The position numbers were made by a program, and so were the translations under genes. A DNA stretch of 64,000 nucleotides, taken from Nomia melanderi. Lineage: Eukaryota; Arthropoda; Insecta; Hymenoptera; Halictidae. The stretch is from positions 4,965,501 through 5,029,500 of the forward strand of contig NC_135007.1 of the NCBI RefSeq assembly GCF_051020985.1, read 5' to 3'. Shown here piece after piece: positions 51,101 to 60,898 of this stretch (position 1 is its first letter; every line of letters starts with the position of its first letter). The notes below the pieces were generated by a model that was not told the DNA's origin, did no database searches, and saw nothing but the letters and a program-made list of their open reading frames with translations.

Positions 51101-54100
51101 GAATTTGTAGTCATACGAGAATCCAATATGGTGCGTCGCGAATAGTGATATACGTTTATGCTTGGCAATAATCCAGATAGCGAAACTTACACAGCGAGTT
51201 TGGTACACCAACCACCAAATGTACATCCTATTAGATAAACGGAGGACAAACAAACTTGTAGTCTCCTGCACAGCCATTATTGCGAACTGTCTAAACTGTG
51301 CCATTTGTCTTGACATTCACCACAGACCTGCTGTTTAAACAACTGATGTTTTCGGATTTCCTCACTCATGATATATTAACAGTAAAATTTACTATGACAA
51401 TCTGTTATTTCAATAACAACACATATAAACTACGCATGCGACAATTGTTTATAAATATGTAGTAAACGTAAAACAGTTCGAAATCAATTTTCAATTCGGA
51501 TTAAGTCGAATCGCGCATGTAAATTGAATAAGAATAACATAAAAAAGTGTATGATGATTAAATATAAATAACCAGATGCACTTGCAAGTGGATAAAATAT
51601 TGCATCAATTTCAATATTTATTTCGAAAGTGACGAAATATTTTCATTCTATAATTCTCCATAAATTATTAAAGAACTTGGCGACTCTCTCAATTTTCAAT
51701 ATAGAAACATCAATAATTGGAATTCAACTAAACTAAATAATTCGTCGCAAATTATTTTTATAATTTGCTTAGTTGTTACCATATAATATAGCGAGACACA
51801 AATATAACAAACTACAAGAATATGCTTCATTAACATAGTAAAGTTAACCCTTTGTGCTACAGTATCGTATCAGACTTGTATTGAAGATCTCAAATAGAAT
51901 TCAACAAATATAAATATCACTTGATTTTTCCAAGTTCGAATTGAATATTATTTTTCTATTATAAATTATAATGCTTTTGAGTAAACATAGAATTTTTCTC
52001 GTTTTCTAATGAATTATGAACAACAAAATACCTCTGCTGACCGCAATTGGGAAAGAAATTATAGGGTGAGGGGTTAAATTAAATTCAGAGTTGGTAATAA
52101 ACGTCACTTGGCAGACCGAAATTCAAGTCACTTAAAATTTGGGTATGAGAATAAATGCTACCAAAGTAAGAGGAAAGACTGATCCCTTGACCATAACACG
52201 ACCCAATATTTTTTTCTTTCAGCTGGAATGGGTTTGCGAACACGCTTTCCTGGGCTCCGCAGCCCAATCAGCCTTCTTCGTGGGCAGCATCATCGGCGGC
52301 TTCGTATTCGGTTACATAGCCGACCATTATGGCAGAATTCCAGCGTTGGTCGCCTGCAACGCGGTTGGCTTCATCGCTTCCGTGGGCACAGCCTTCTGCA
52401 ACAGCTTCTGGAGTTTCTGTATAGCGAGAATGGTCGTCGGCACGTCATTTGATAACTGTTTCAATGTTCTTTTTATTATCGGTAAGCGTTTCTTATATAA
52501 CGGCAGCCTCAATATTGTTGTTTGAAAATCTTCGAGGGGAGATTATGTAGCGAATACTTCAGACCTTCGTGTAACTGAATAAAACTCGACACTGATTATG
52601 TCATTTAAAAGTCTCCGGAATGTTCATTGGAATGTTGTCATGCCAGAATATTTGTAGAAAAATGTACTAAAGATTTCTAAACGGGATTCTAGGTAAAATA
52701 TTAACTTGTTATCATCTATTTGTTTCAAAACGAAAGTTTTGACGGTTAACATGTTCTCTGCATCATATATTTTGTAGTTTTTGTAATTACCATTTCGTAA
52801 GAAATTAAATTAACAAACTGCAACGTAATATTCAGAAAGTTAATTAAATTTCATTGTTGTTTTTTTAAATATTTTATGAAAAATGAACTACATTTAATAT
52901 AATAATAACAATAACAATAATAATAAAAATATCAGCAGCAGCAACAACACCAACAACAACAACAACAACAATAATAATAATAAAGGGCCACCGTAAAATT
53001 AAAATATTAAAAATTTAAGTAATATAGTAAAAATCAATTGGAAAGTTTCAAAATTGATTAAAATGTCATTACGTATGGGAAGAAACCACCTTCTATTTTA
53101 TTATAACTAGATCCTTTTACACAGAATCTACCTAAAAAAGTATACATAGTTTCGCAGTCGTCTGCATATGGGGAAATACATATGGCGGATGGTTTCATAA
53201 AAGAGGCGATTACATTCTTATTTATAGTTGTAGGCTATCTTGCCCGCTGCAATAAAACATAGCGTGTCGTAAATGTGTCGTTTCAGTGATCGAGTACGTC
53301 GGCCCGAAATACCGAACGCTTGTGGCGAACATGTCCTTCGGGCTTTATTTCGCCGCAGCTTCCAGCCTTTTGCCGTGGATCGCCTATTGGATCGCTGATT
53401 GGCGAATTTTGAGCATGGCCACCGCCTGTCCCATGGTGGTTGCTTTTGTAGGGCCGTGGCTCGTTCCAGAAAGTGCACGGTTAGTGACATAAAACGATGT
53501 AAACTAATCTTCTGAACATCATATTACTGTATTTTCCACGTAACATTGATTATTTTAGTCTTTTATGTTGATAAAAGACTTGAAATTGTTCTATCGATTA
53601 TTATCATATACATTGCACGATCACGAACAAAAATTCGACTTAAAATCTTCATTATACATTTGTCTCGATATTTTCTGAAAATATATTCTATTGCAACCAA
53701 GTCATATCTTGTTTCAAGAATTCATAATTTTATTAATGAGTCATTTTATGCTGTAGATGGTATATTACCAGTGGAAAGATCGACAAAGCGATCGAAATGT
53801 TGAAGAAGTTCGCTAAGGTTAATGGCAGAGAAGTAAAACAAGAGATTTTCGACGAGTTCGAAAAGAACTGCAGGTCGATGATCGAGAAGGATAAGTCGCA
53901 CAATCAATACACCGTTCTCCACCTCTTCAAACTGCCGAGGCTCGCCCGTATCACAACCATGCTCATCATTTATTGGTGAGTTCATTCATTCCTCTTATCT
54001 ACAATTTATTACCTATTCAAAGAAAATTCCCACGTGTATTTGAATATTTCCTAATACGTGTATCTCTAACGTCGAAATTTATAGACAGAAAGAATCCATT

Positions 54101-57100
54101 GGTAGTGTGCTAATCTTAGTCGACGAGAATAGTGATGTTAGTCACAGAGAATGCAAATTCAAAAGCGATAAATCTTTTTATAGTGTGTCTCTCTTTTGGA
54201 AGACTTACAACTGCGAGAAACGAGAACTTATTACATTTGCATTATTCCTTTTTATTTTTCTTTCTGTCTATGTTGATCAAATTTAATGTCAATAGATCCA
54301 ACGTAAGAACAAAAATAATTAATCATCCGAAGAAACATTTCAACATCAAAACTCGAATAACGAATCAAAACTTGAACGAAGATCCACATTTTAAGATCTT
54401 GATAGATCGTAACATATATTTGTTCAAATCTATCAAATTTCAAAGTTCAAATCTTAGTTTAAATCTAACTTGTCTCAATTATGCAACTTCATTTATGAGA
54501 TCCAATTTCCAAGTTCATTGATACGTTAAGTCAAAATATGTCAAGAATCTTACAAAGCGCAGCCGTATTTCCTAAGTATCAGAGGTATGCATGTACTGAA
54601 CTTTCAATTAAACGCCACTTTGATTGAATCACATATCCAACTCGTTAACCGGTTACTTCTACGATATTTATACAAGTTTATAAACATAGGGATAAAAAGT
54701 GGAGAGATACAGTGACCTATAAACGAGCATGTTAATAAGTATAAGTCTCAGGTGAGGTATATCGCGATCGTTCACACATGCTCAGCTCCCCGCTGCGTCC
54801 ATACAATGGCGCAAATTTTCAAAATAAACCACGTAAAACTGATTCTACCCTTTCTCCTAATTCTTCTTCTAGACCTTTCTTTGAGTAGACTTCGTTTTTG
54901 CTCAAAAGAGCATGCGATATTTCTTTTATATACAGGGTATCACGTAACTGGTAGTAGGAGTTGATTCTATGTCAAAAAATAAGTCGAAAATATACAATAA
55001 AAGTTTCTCATTTCAAACTTCGTTTTCGAAAAAATTGACTTTAAAAATCTACTCTGTACACGACTAAGTGTCAACTTAACAGATATCACGGTCCTTGTTC
55101 ATGTTAATGATCATTATTAATATTTTTATACTATTTTAGATATATCGACTAACGAAACCATAAGATAAAAGAAACTTACTATTAAAGAATTTTAACTTAA
55201 ACATTGTTGAAAATCATGACCATGATTTCTCAAATATAATTGTGTTCTTCTGATTAAATTTCTACGTACATTTTCTAAAGTGTTGTTCTGCAATTTTAAT
55301 TTTTCAAAGATTATAATAATTCTTTCTGTTACCTGTTCAATATTCGTTATTTCGTCAGTGTACACGATAAACTTAACATAACATCACAAATAAAAATCCT
55401 ACGATTTGATAGAAACTAAGAACTCCATTCGACGAGTAGAGAAGTAAAGCAAGGGTAATAGAAAAAACGATAACACCGACGATGTTTACAAATATGGCAG
55501 TGGTTTCCAATGTACAGCAATATCCAATGTACCAAGTAGACTTTTAACACTTTGACAGTTAACTTCGAAATTAAGTTTCTTGGTGAAGTATCGAACGAAT
55601 TGAATTCTGCTAGATATATTAAATACAGAAAGAACAACAGAGCAATCGTTATGAAGAATTTTGACTATTTAGTATCTGTTTTATTAAGAAAATGTTGATT
55701 GTATGGTAGTTTAGTAAGTGTTTATTTGGCAGTCAATGTGTTAAAGTCGATTTTTTCAAAAACGAAGTTTCGAATGAAAAACTTTTATTCTATATTTTCG
55801 ACTTATTTTTTGACATAGAATTAGCTCCTATCCAGTTATACCACCAGTTAGACGACATCCTATATATAGTTAATAGTCCTTAATAGCATACCGAACCTTG
55901 CTTAGAGGTCTATACGATTATTCTTCTTACATACAGTTCCTTTAATAAATATTTATTTCTTTTCTCAATATCAATGATATTTAGGGTGTAACAATTCTTT
56001 TAAAAAGAAAGTGGGCCATCTTTCCCGAATTTACCTTAATCGTGCTAATCAAAGTTTTTCAAGAATTTATGAGAGGCGATTGCGCCGTGTCACGCGAGCA
56101 AGAAGTTGGAAGTTCGCGATTGATCGACCGCGTGATTTGCTCGTTTCCAGGCTGCTGATGGTGTGGGTGTTCGACGGCCACGTCTGGAACATGAAGCTCC
56201 TGGACCCGGACGTGTTCACGTCCTTTTCTTTGGCGTCTCTCACCGAGTTGCCCGCCGCCATTCTGCTCGCCCTCTTTCTGGACAGATGGGGCAGACGATG
56301 GATGGGATTCGCCTCGATGTTCCTCTGCGGTGTTTTTTCCTTTGTCGCTCTGTCCACGCCCCCTGGTAAGTTCCCTTTTTTAACCCTTGACTGATGACTC
56401 CGTTGACCTAACATATTTTCAATGGAATATAAAAAATGACGCGGTGCTAGGGTGGTTGAAACCCTTGACCCATGTGGTCTGAAGCTGATCTTGGAACTCC
56501 ATCGTTTATCATCGAAACCAATCGCTTATATTACTACGCGAAGTAACGGGGAATAATCATTTGCAAAAACCTCACAGGATTTGTATGATTTAATATAACT
56601 CATGAGCATTTAATATCATCGAGATGTAATTCCTATAAAAATTGTGACAATAGATTATTATCGGTTTCTTCAGATATTCATTATAGTATTCAAGCGAAAC
56701 TATTTATTTTCAAAATTATTTCGAATATTCTATGCTTTTAAGATATGAATAATTGTGAAACAAAAAAAAGGGAACCGGTCATTTTGACTGGTACTTAGTT
56801 CTAGTGTTAAAACTATGTATTTTTGAAATCGAAATTATCTAAATTAAAATCGTATTTGATTAGTAACCGTGCATTTGAATTGAATTAGAAATTGAAGAAA
56901 ATAATAGTAAGTTGCATTAATGCGTGAATTAAAAAATATACAATTTCATGCGAGATGACATGTTAACGCCTCCGTGACGTTCAGTCTGCATCATGTAATG
57001 ATTTTCGGTCTTTTGCAAGGAAAGATTTTTCGACCGTTTAAAGGAATTTTCTTTTGCACATTTTTCGAAATATTTCCGATAATGGATGGAAATGGGACAC

Positions 57101-58930
57101 GTCCCGTGCATGCCGTTTACACGTGAATGGGTACATTTTCAGGGCGTATCTATACAGGTCCGCAGTTAAAGGGTTAATATCGGCGAATTAGTCGAATCGG
57201 ACCGAGGTTGCATTATGAGCCAGCTGCGTGCATCAGTAACGGAATGCAACGCAACCTGGCATTTACATATTTCTCAACTTGTTCAAGGTGCGCCGACGGT
57301 CGCTATGGCGATCATAGCCCGTCTTGGAGTCAATATTGCCGCGAACATCGGCTTCCAATACGCGGCAGAAATGCTGCCGACTGTGGTACGAGCGCAAGGC
57401 GTGTCCTTGATCCATATTATTGGTTACCTGGCTCACATTTTGGGACCGTACATCATTTACTTGGTAAGTGAAACAATTTTTCTAAATAATTTATTTTTGA
57501 TTTTAACCATTGATTGTAAGTAACTGGTAGAACACATTTGGATGTCATTATCTTTTTTCGAAAATTATTCGAATAAGACAACATTTTTGTTTGGGAAAGT
57601 TAAATACGATAATTGAGGAAATAAAGTAAAGGATTATATTAGACCAAATAATTGTAATGGACAAAATGAATACTTTTGATTTTGGATGTAAATTATTTTT
57701 ACAGGATTATTAAGGGTTAGTGTGTTCTGTGACGTTTAATTATTGAGATTTGTCAAAAAGAAATTTCAAGTACCGAGAAATAAAATTATGCAGCGTGTCT
57801 AAATAATTAATTTTTTAAAATAAGAAACGCCATGTGCCTAAAACAACTTTAATGTATTAAATATAACTAAGAAAACAATTACAAGCTGTAACACTTTATA
57901 AAAAATCACAAGTTGGAATGTGTGTTCACATTACATATGTTTCATAATTTATTTTGTCTTTAGGCTGATATCGATGCTGCCCTGCCTCTCATTACTCTTG
58001 GTCTGCTATCTTTCATTCACGCTTTCTTGACCCTTGGCTTACCAGAAACCTTAAACCAAGATTTGCCGGAGACTCTTCAAGAAGGTAACGATTTTGGCAA
58101 GGATCAGAGCTTCTGGTGGGTCCCGTGCATATCCTCGTAAGTGCAATTTTTTTACTTCACTTATTATTCATTTATCATTTGTAAGTGGCATTATATTTTT
58201 ATGTGAATATACCTATTTTCAATTAATTTCCAAATGATCCGTAAAGTTTATATTAAAAACCATAATTTAATACACTAATTATCATCTGTGAACTCTCTAA
58301 TACTTACTTCTTCTATCATACTTCGTACTTTATATCCGTTGAGTATCTCCTTAAGCCAAAGTCTAAAACACCTACCTGATTAGCATTGTTCAGTACTCCT
58401 TCAAACACTCTTTAACCAGTTAACTGAGTTTGATAAGTATCGAAATGACACTAATTCTTTCTACGATGAATTCTTTATGTTTTTAGATAAACATATAATT
58501 CTTATTTGTTTTGCTTTGGTTTTTCATTAAAGTATATTCTAGGTGCATTTGTCTTTAAGGAGTACATATTCTCTTCTTCATTTCATCTCATTTTTTTTTT
58601 CATTTTTTCATTTTATTGTGCGTAAAACGATAGGCTTTAACTATTTAACACTCGAATACAAGCAAGTATACTCGAGAATCTAAAGTTTCTTGAAACTCTT
58701 ACATCCTTTTCTATGAACAATTCCTTCAATTAGTATATATTTTTTTAATAACTCCTTAATCGTTTCAAACATGAAAAAATTCTCTTTAAAAACGTGCACG
58801 ACCTTAGTCACTCAATCCGTACGAAATTTTCAGGAGCCAAAAATTGAAGAAGTCCTACCGGAAGAAGGAAGGTCTCTCGAACCCTGCGTTCGCTGGCAGC
58901 GTGCAGAAGATCGACTGCACCCGATTATAG
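44934..58930 (+). CDS. SLC22-type organic cation transporter, carcinine/beta-alanine transporter-like (9 coding exons, 596 aa)
   Basis: Joining 44934-45181, 50475-50685, 52223-52481, 53287-53479, 53757-53975, 56151-56365, 57288-57463, 57964-58136 and 58834-58930 gives one open frame of 596 codons ending in TAG. All eight introns have GT...AG ends. The protein has 12 predicted membrane helices, with helix 1 at about 36-62. A long extracellular loop (about 63-160) carries sequons N77, N120 and N141 and cysteines 68, 107, 134 and 158. The MFS loop GYIADHYGR is at 183-191, PESARW at 300-305 and DRWGRR at 421-426. The length is normal for SLC22. In Drosophila, CarT (CG9317) and BalaT (CG3790) move carcinine or beta-alanine in histamine recycling in the visual system, and the sequence points to that clade. 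Carcinine cannot be separated from beta-alanine or another cation by eye. The start is the first ATG after a strong acceptor; M4 and M8 are alternatives. The C-terminus CTRL fits a class I PDZ ligand. Confidence 0.93.
45323..45463. mobile_element. piggyBac-like MITE with 18-bp perfect TIRs, in intron 1
   Basis: TTAACCCTTTGCACTCGA is exactly inverted at the right end (TCGAGTGCAAAGGGTTAA). It is only 141 bp. A TTAA site with a CCC-starting terminus is diagnostic of piggyBac-type mobilisation. It sits about 140 bases after the donor of coding exon 1. Confidence 0.88.
45640..45740 (+). repeat. Fragment of the CAGTTAAC MITE family (intron 1)
   Basis: The middle portion (ATTTTCAAATAAATATGT, ATTTTGCTTTAGCTTCTTAT, ATAGGTGTATTTGTCCTG) matches the family. 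Both ends are lost. Confidence 0.5.
45741..48022. other. Intron 1 sequence without recognised features
   Basis: AT-rich, apart from a CpG-richer patch at about 47580-47880 that contains only shadow open frames. The spliced protein is continuous across this intron, so no coding exon is expected. Confidence 0.6.
48023..48162. repeat. 140-bp near-perfect hairpin (intron 1)
   Basis: Bases 48037-48071 are perfectly inverted at 48114-48148 (35 of 35). The arms extend outward with only a few mismatches to TTGA/TTAA at 48023 and 48162, and inward with small gaps to a loop of about 10 bases around CTAAATAC. Almost the whole segment is therefore self-complementary. Confidence 0.92.
48230..48398 (+). 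repeat. Right part of a CACTAAGTTTGCGG-family repeat (intron 1)
   Basis: TTTTGATTGATGTAATTAT, AACACTAATTTCCGCGATCT, GGAACGATAGAGTAAAGTATA and the end AAATCTAGTGTTAA align with 38060-38317. The left part is replaced by, or merges with, the hairpin at 48023. Confidence 0.55.
48399..50474. other. Remainder of intron 1
   Basis: AT-rich. Near 49920-50000 ATATCTCGTCCAT and ACATCTCGTCCAT form a small direct repeat, followed by AAAGGGTTAAC, which looks like the end of another TTAA-type repeat. At 50383 a palindromic GGGTCAATTTGACCC lies about 90 bases before exon 2. Confidence 0.5.
50475..50685 (+). CDS. Transporter coding exon 2 (extracellular loop)
   Basis: The exon starts after TTTGTTTAG and ends before GTGAGT, and encodes residues 83-153. 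All of it lies in the large extracellular loop between helices 1 and 2. It carries C107 and C134, which probably form disulphides as in other SLC22 members, and sequons at N120 (NGT) and N141 (NHT). The frame is entered in phase 2 and left in phase 0. Confidence 0.92.
51844..52077 (+). mobile_element. piggyBac-like MITE (CCCTTTGTGCTACA), in intron 2
   Basis: It begins TTAACCCTTTGTGCTACAG and ends AGGGTGAGGGGTTAA. It is 234 bp and a close relative of 16779-17029. It sits about 145 bases before the acceptor of coding exon 3. Confidence 0.82.
52223..52481 (+). CDS. Transporter coding exon 3 (helices 2-4)
   Basis: The acceptor is TTTTTTCTTTCAG and the donor is G|GTAAGC at 52482. The exon encodes residues 154-239 and one base of V240. 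LEWVCEH (154-160) closes the extracellular loop as in other SLC22 proteins. Helix 2 follows, then GYIADHYGR (183-191), the MFS signature loop between helices 2 and 3, then helix 3 and the start of helix 4. This is the most diagnostic exon for the superfamily. Confidence 0.95.
52896..52985. repeat. Compound trinucleotide microsatellite (AAT/AAC/CAG), in intron 3
   Basis: A run of AATAATAACAATAAC units passes into CAGCAGCAGCAACAAC and then into CAACAACAACAATAAT units. It is intronic, so the CAG/CAA codons are not translated. Confidence 0.88.
53287..53479 (+). CDS. Transporter coding exon 4 (helices 5-6)
   Basis: The acceptor is CGTTTCAG at 53286 and the donor is GTTAGT, a slightly weak form. 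The exon encodes V240 to the first two bases of R304. It contains IEYVGPKYR, as found after helix 4 in SLC22 proteins, then helices 5 and 6, and it ends in PESAR, the start of the central cytoplasmic loop. Confidence 0.93.
53757..53975 (+). CDS. Transporter coding exon 5 (central cytoplasmic loop)
   Basis: The exon completes R304 and continues with WYITSGKIDKA, the standard sequence after PES(A/P)R in this family. The loop up to about residue 360 is hydrophilic and rich in K and E. Helix 7 begins near LARITTMLIIYW. The acceptor is ATGCTGTAG and the donor is G|GTGAGT at 53976. The intron before it is the shortest of the gene, 277 bases. Confidence 0.92.
54928..55866. mobile_element. Element with about 115-bp inverted repeats (TACAGGGTATCACGTAACTG), in intron 5
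   Basis: Left arm 54928-55050 and right arm 55743-55866 are inverted copies, with key blocks ATTCTATGTCAAAAAATAAG, TCGAAAATATA.AATAAAAG and TTTCGAAAAAATTGACTTTA. The terminus ACAGGGT.TC.CGTAACTGGT.GTA is, from memory, widespread in hymenopteran and other insect genomes. The 690 bases between the arms hold only a short unrecognised minus-strand frame. The element fills about half of intron 5. Confidence 0.8.
56151..56365 (+). CDS. Transporter coding exon 6 (helices 7-9)
   Basis: The exon starts after TCGTTTCCAG and ends before GTAAGT. It encodes W377 to the first base of G449. It contains FDGHVWN (384-390), TELPA (408-412) and DRWGRR (421-426), the second-half equivalent of the MFS loop. An FDGH segment in helix 7 and TELPA in helix 8 are, from memory, typical of the insect CarT/BalaT group rather than of vertebrate OCTs. 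Confidence 0.92.
56770..56812 (+). repeat. Solo right end of a CACTAAAACTACC-family MITE (intron 6)
   Basis: CCGGTCATTTTGACTGGTAC, then TAGTTCTAGTGTTAA, matches the right end of 62228-62452. No left end was found. Confidence 0.5.
57288..57463 (+). CDS. Transporter coding exon 7 (helices 10-11)
   Basis: The acceptor is TTGTTCAAG|GTGCG and the donor is GTAAGT at 57464. It encodes the rest of G449 to L507, including ARLGVN, QYAAEMLPTVVRAQG and GPYIIYL. The AAE-LPT-VR-G pattern is a hallmark of SLC22 transporters between helices 10 and 11. The exon is entered in phase 1 and left in phase 0. Confidence 0.93.
57964..58136 (+). CDS. Transporter coding exon 8 (helix 12)
   Basis: The acceptor is TTTGTCTTTAG and the donor is TC|GTAAGT at 58137. 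It encodes residues 508-564 and two bases of S565: the last hydrophobic helix, then LPETLNQDLPETLQEG, the conserved sequence after helix 12 in SLC22 proteins, and the start of the cytoplasmic tail (SFWWVPC). Confidence 0.93.
58412..58648 (+). mobile_element. TTAA-bounded MITE (CAGTTAAC family), in intron 8
   Basis: It begins TTAACCAGTTAACTGAGTTT and ends GCTTTAACTATTTAA. The interior (ACACTAATTCTTTCTACGAT, GTTTTGCTTTGGTTTTTC, TAGGTGCATTTGTC) matches the family. The right third is rearranged by a T-rich expansion. Confidence 0.75.
58834..58930 (+). CDS. Transporter last coding exon 9 (basic C-terminal tail, stop)
   Basis: The acceptor is AAATTTTCAG at 58833. It encodes the end of S565 to L596 and a TAG stop. 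The tail is basic (KLKKSYRKK) and ends in CTRL, which fits the class I PDZ ligand pattern S/T-X-hydrophobic. The 3' UTR probably lies between 58931 and about 59265, where base composition stays GC-richer. No AATAAA is present there. The only near-match is TATAAA at about 59157, so the cleavage site is unresolved. Confidence 0.87.
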
Positions 58931-59265
58931 CGATTGTTCGTCAATGAACTGGCACCGGTCGGTGAAACTTGCCAAATCCTTTGTAAATATAGTTGTTAAA
59001 GTGCGAGTGTGATGTTACGTGTTAAGGTCTGCTGCGAGCGTGCCGAGAGATGTCGGAGTCGCAGGGAATTACAGTGAGAGAGACAAAAACCGTGGAGATT
59101 CGTTGAGCGGACCTTGCGCGGCTAATAACGCTGTCATTCTTAAGAAAGTAAAGAACGTATAAATATTGACAGCAACGATACTGATCGCGCATAGACGACG
59201 CAGATTGATCGACTGTGATTACGGACGTTGGTCCGAATTTCTTGACTCTCGAGCTTTGACGTCGC

Positions 59266-59900
59266 TTAACACGTTCGCGACCACGTGTCACGCACATTGA
59301 GTTACAACAGTATTCGTACCTTCTAAACTACTGACTTTGAACGATTAATATTTGTTTACAATACAAATTTCAAAGTTCTTATCAACAGGATATTTCTTTA
59401 CAATGCAAGTTTCATATAGGAGTATATATTGGAATTACAAAGCTTTCAAACTTATATAAACTTTATTGAAAAACAATATGTCAATATAACAAAAATGTAA
59501 TTTTATGTAAACCAGAAGAAAATTGGTGTCACACTTCGTACCTATACAATTTATACTAGAAATACAATTAATGTATTAATAACTAATATTTGGTTGGGCT
59601 TCCATTGCATATAATACGTTTGAGACATAAGGAATATTTAAATCATCAGGCTTCTCAGACCCGGCTTTCTTCCTCTTTACGTAAAATTACATCTTTGTAG
59701 TATTGACCTGTTGTTTTTTTAGTAAAGTTTATATAAATTTGAAAAATTCGTAATTTCAATATACATTCCTACTGATAAGAATTATTAAACTGGCATTGTA
59801 AACAAATATCAATCGTTTAAATTCGGCAATTCGGGAGATACAAACACTCTGTTGGCTTACTGTCTGTGTGACAGCCATTCATTTAGATAGACGCTGTTAA
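59266..59900. mobile_element. Long-TIR foldback element downstream of the transporter
   Basis: AACGATTAATATTTGTTTACAAT (59339 on) and the following 130 bases reappear inverted at about 59725-59823, including TTATATAAACTTTA and ATATATTGGAATTAC. Weaker similarity extends outward to TTAACACGTTCGCG at 59266 and GCTGTTAA at 59900. Its left edge gives a likely limit for the transporter's 3' UTR. Confidence 0.65.
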
Positions 59901-59920
59901 TTACCGTTGCTACGATGACA

Positions 59921-60346
59921 CTAACCCTTTGCAGTCGGAAGTCTTTCACTAAAAATATTCAACATTTCCCGATAAGATATAGACGACATTTTTTGAAACG
60001 AATTAAATTTCTCATTTAACGTACATAAATCAATATGTTGTCTACCAAGCCCCTTTTCTGAATTATTTCTGTAGATAGAAATGTATTTTTCCAATAGTCA
60101 ACATTTTGCTGTTTTTCAGATTAAAGCTATGATCATAGCTCATATAACATCAGACCAGATAATTTCTATAGAGAGTATCACTGGTGCGTCCTACGATAGC
60201 CAACGTGTTAAGAAACAAAGTGGCCTTATTTCAATATTTCACATATCGATGCATTATACCAAGCTTAATATTATGTGTAAGGCTTCATAATTTTGGTACA
60301 TCAAATCAAATGGTAACTGAGACTCTTCTCGAGTGCAAAAGGTTGA
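59921..60346. mobile_element. piggyBac-like MITE (TAACCCTTTGCAGTCG), 426 bp
   Basis: It begins CTAACCCTTTGCAGTCGGAA and ends TCTCGAGTGCAAAAGGTTGA, near-perfect inverted repeats of the type seen at 45323. The TTAA is mutated on both sides (CTAA, TTGA). There is no transposase; short open frames inside are not genes. Confidence 0.78.
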
Positions 60347-60646
60347 GATATATTTGGTACATGGTATACCATGTTTTGGCTATATCAAAATATCATACAT
60401 ATATGATATTTATGTAAAATGCTTTATTTGGTTTATTTACTGTGTCTTTAATGTGTAAGAATTATGTGAATGATATATCACGTGAAACAATTACAACAAA
60501 GGCACGGTCCACAGCGAGGGTATTTCAACTTCGATCGTGGTCGCGAACGTATTGACGGTGGGGATATTAACAGTATTACTAACAATATATTGCGATTTTT
60601 ATGTATTTGTAGCATATGTGATTACTCAACAGTCAATACTGTGAAA

Positions 60647-60898
60647 TTAACAACTAATCATACCGGCACTTTGTATATTCCTATTCCTAACGTAATCAGT
60701 CAAATAACTGGTTACAAAATAAAGGTAAACAAGATAGACGATAATTTTCGTTTAGTGGAAATAGAAACAGAAGGAAAGTCAAAATTGAAAAATGTATTAA
60801 TCAGATAATATAGGAATTGATGTAATGTTAGATGAACGAAAGAAGACGCAGAATTTTAAATGAAATTTTTAAACCGGTCACGGTACGTTTAGTGTTAA
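60647..60898 (+). mobile_element. TTAA-bounded MITE (CACTAAACGTACCG family)
   Basis: It begins TTAACAACTAATCATACCGG and ends GGTACGTTTAGTGTTAA. It is 252 bp. Relatives lie at 25459 and at the window's right edge (63915). The 112-codon open frame at 60470-60808 runs into this repeat and is not a gene. Confidence 0.75.

Noticed and set aside
52896..52985. CAG/CAA run as a polyglutamine-coding exon
   Set aside because: It lies within intron 3 of the transporter and is not in any frame joined by splice sites.
54132..54521. 129-codon open frame within intron 5 as an extra exon
   Set aside because: The spliced protein is continuous without it, its composition is N/K/I/L-rich as expected of AT-rich intron, and it has no motif.
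60470..60808. 112-codon open frame as a gene
   Set aside because: Its second half is the MITE at 60647-60898 and its first half has no known motif.
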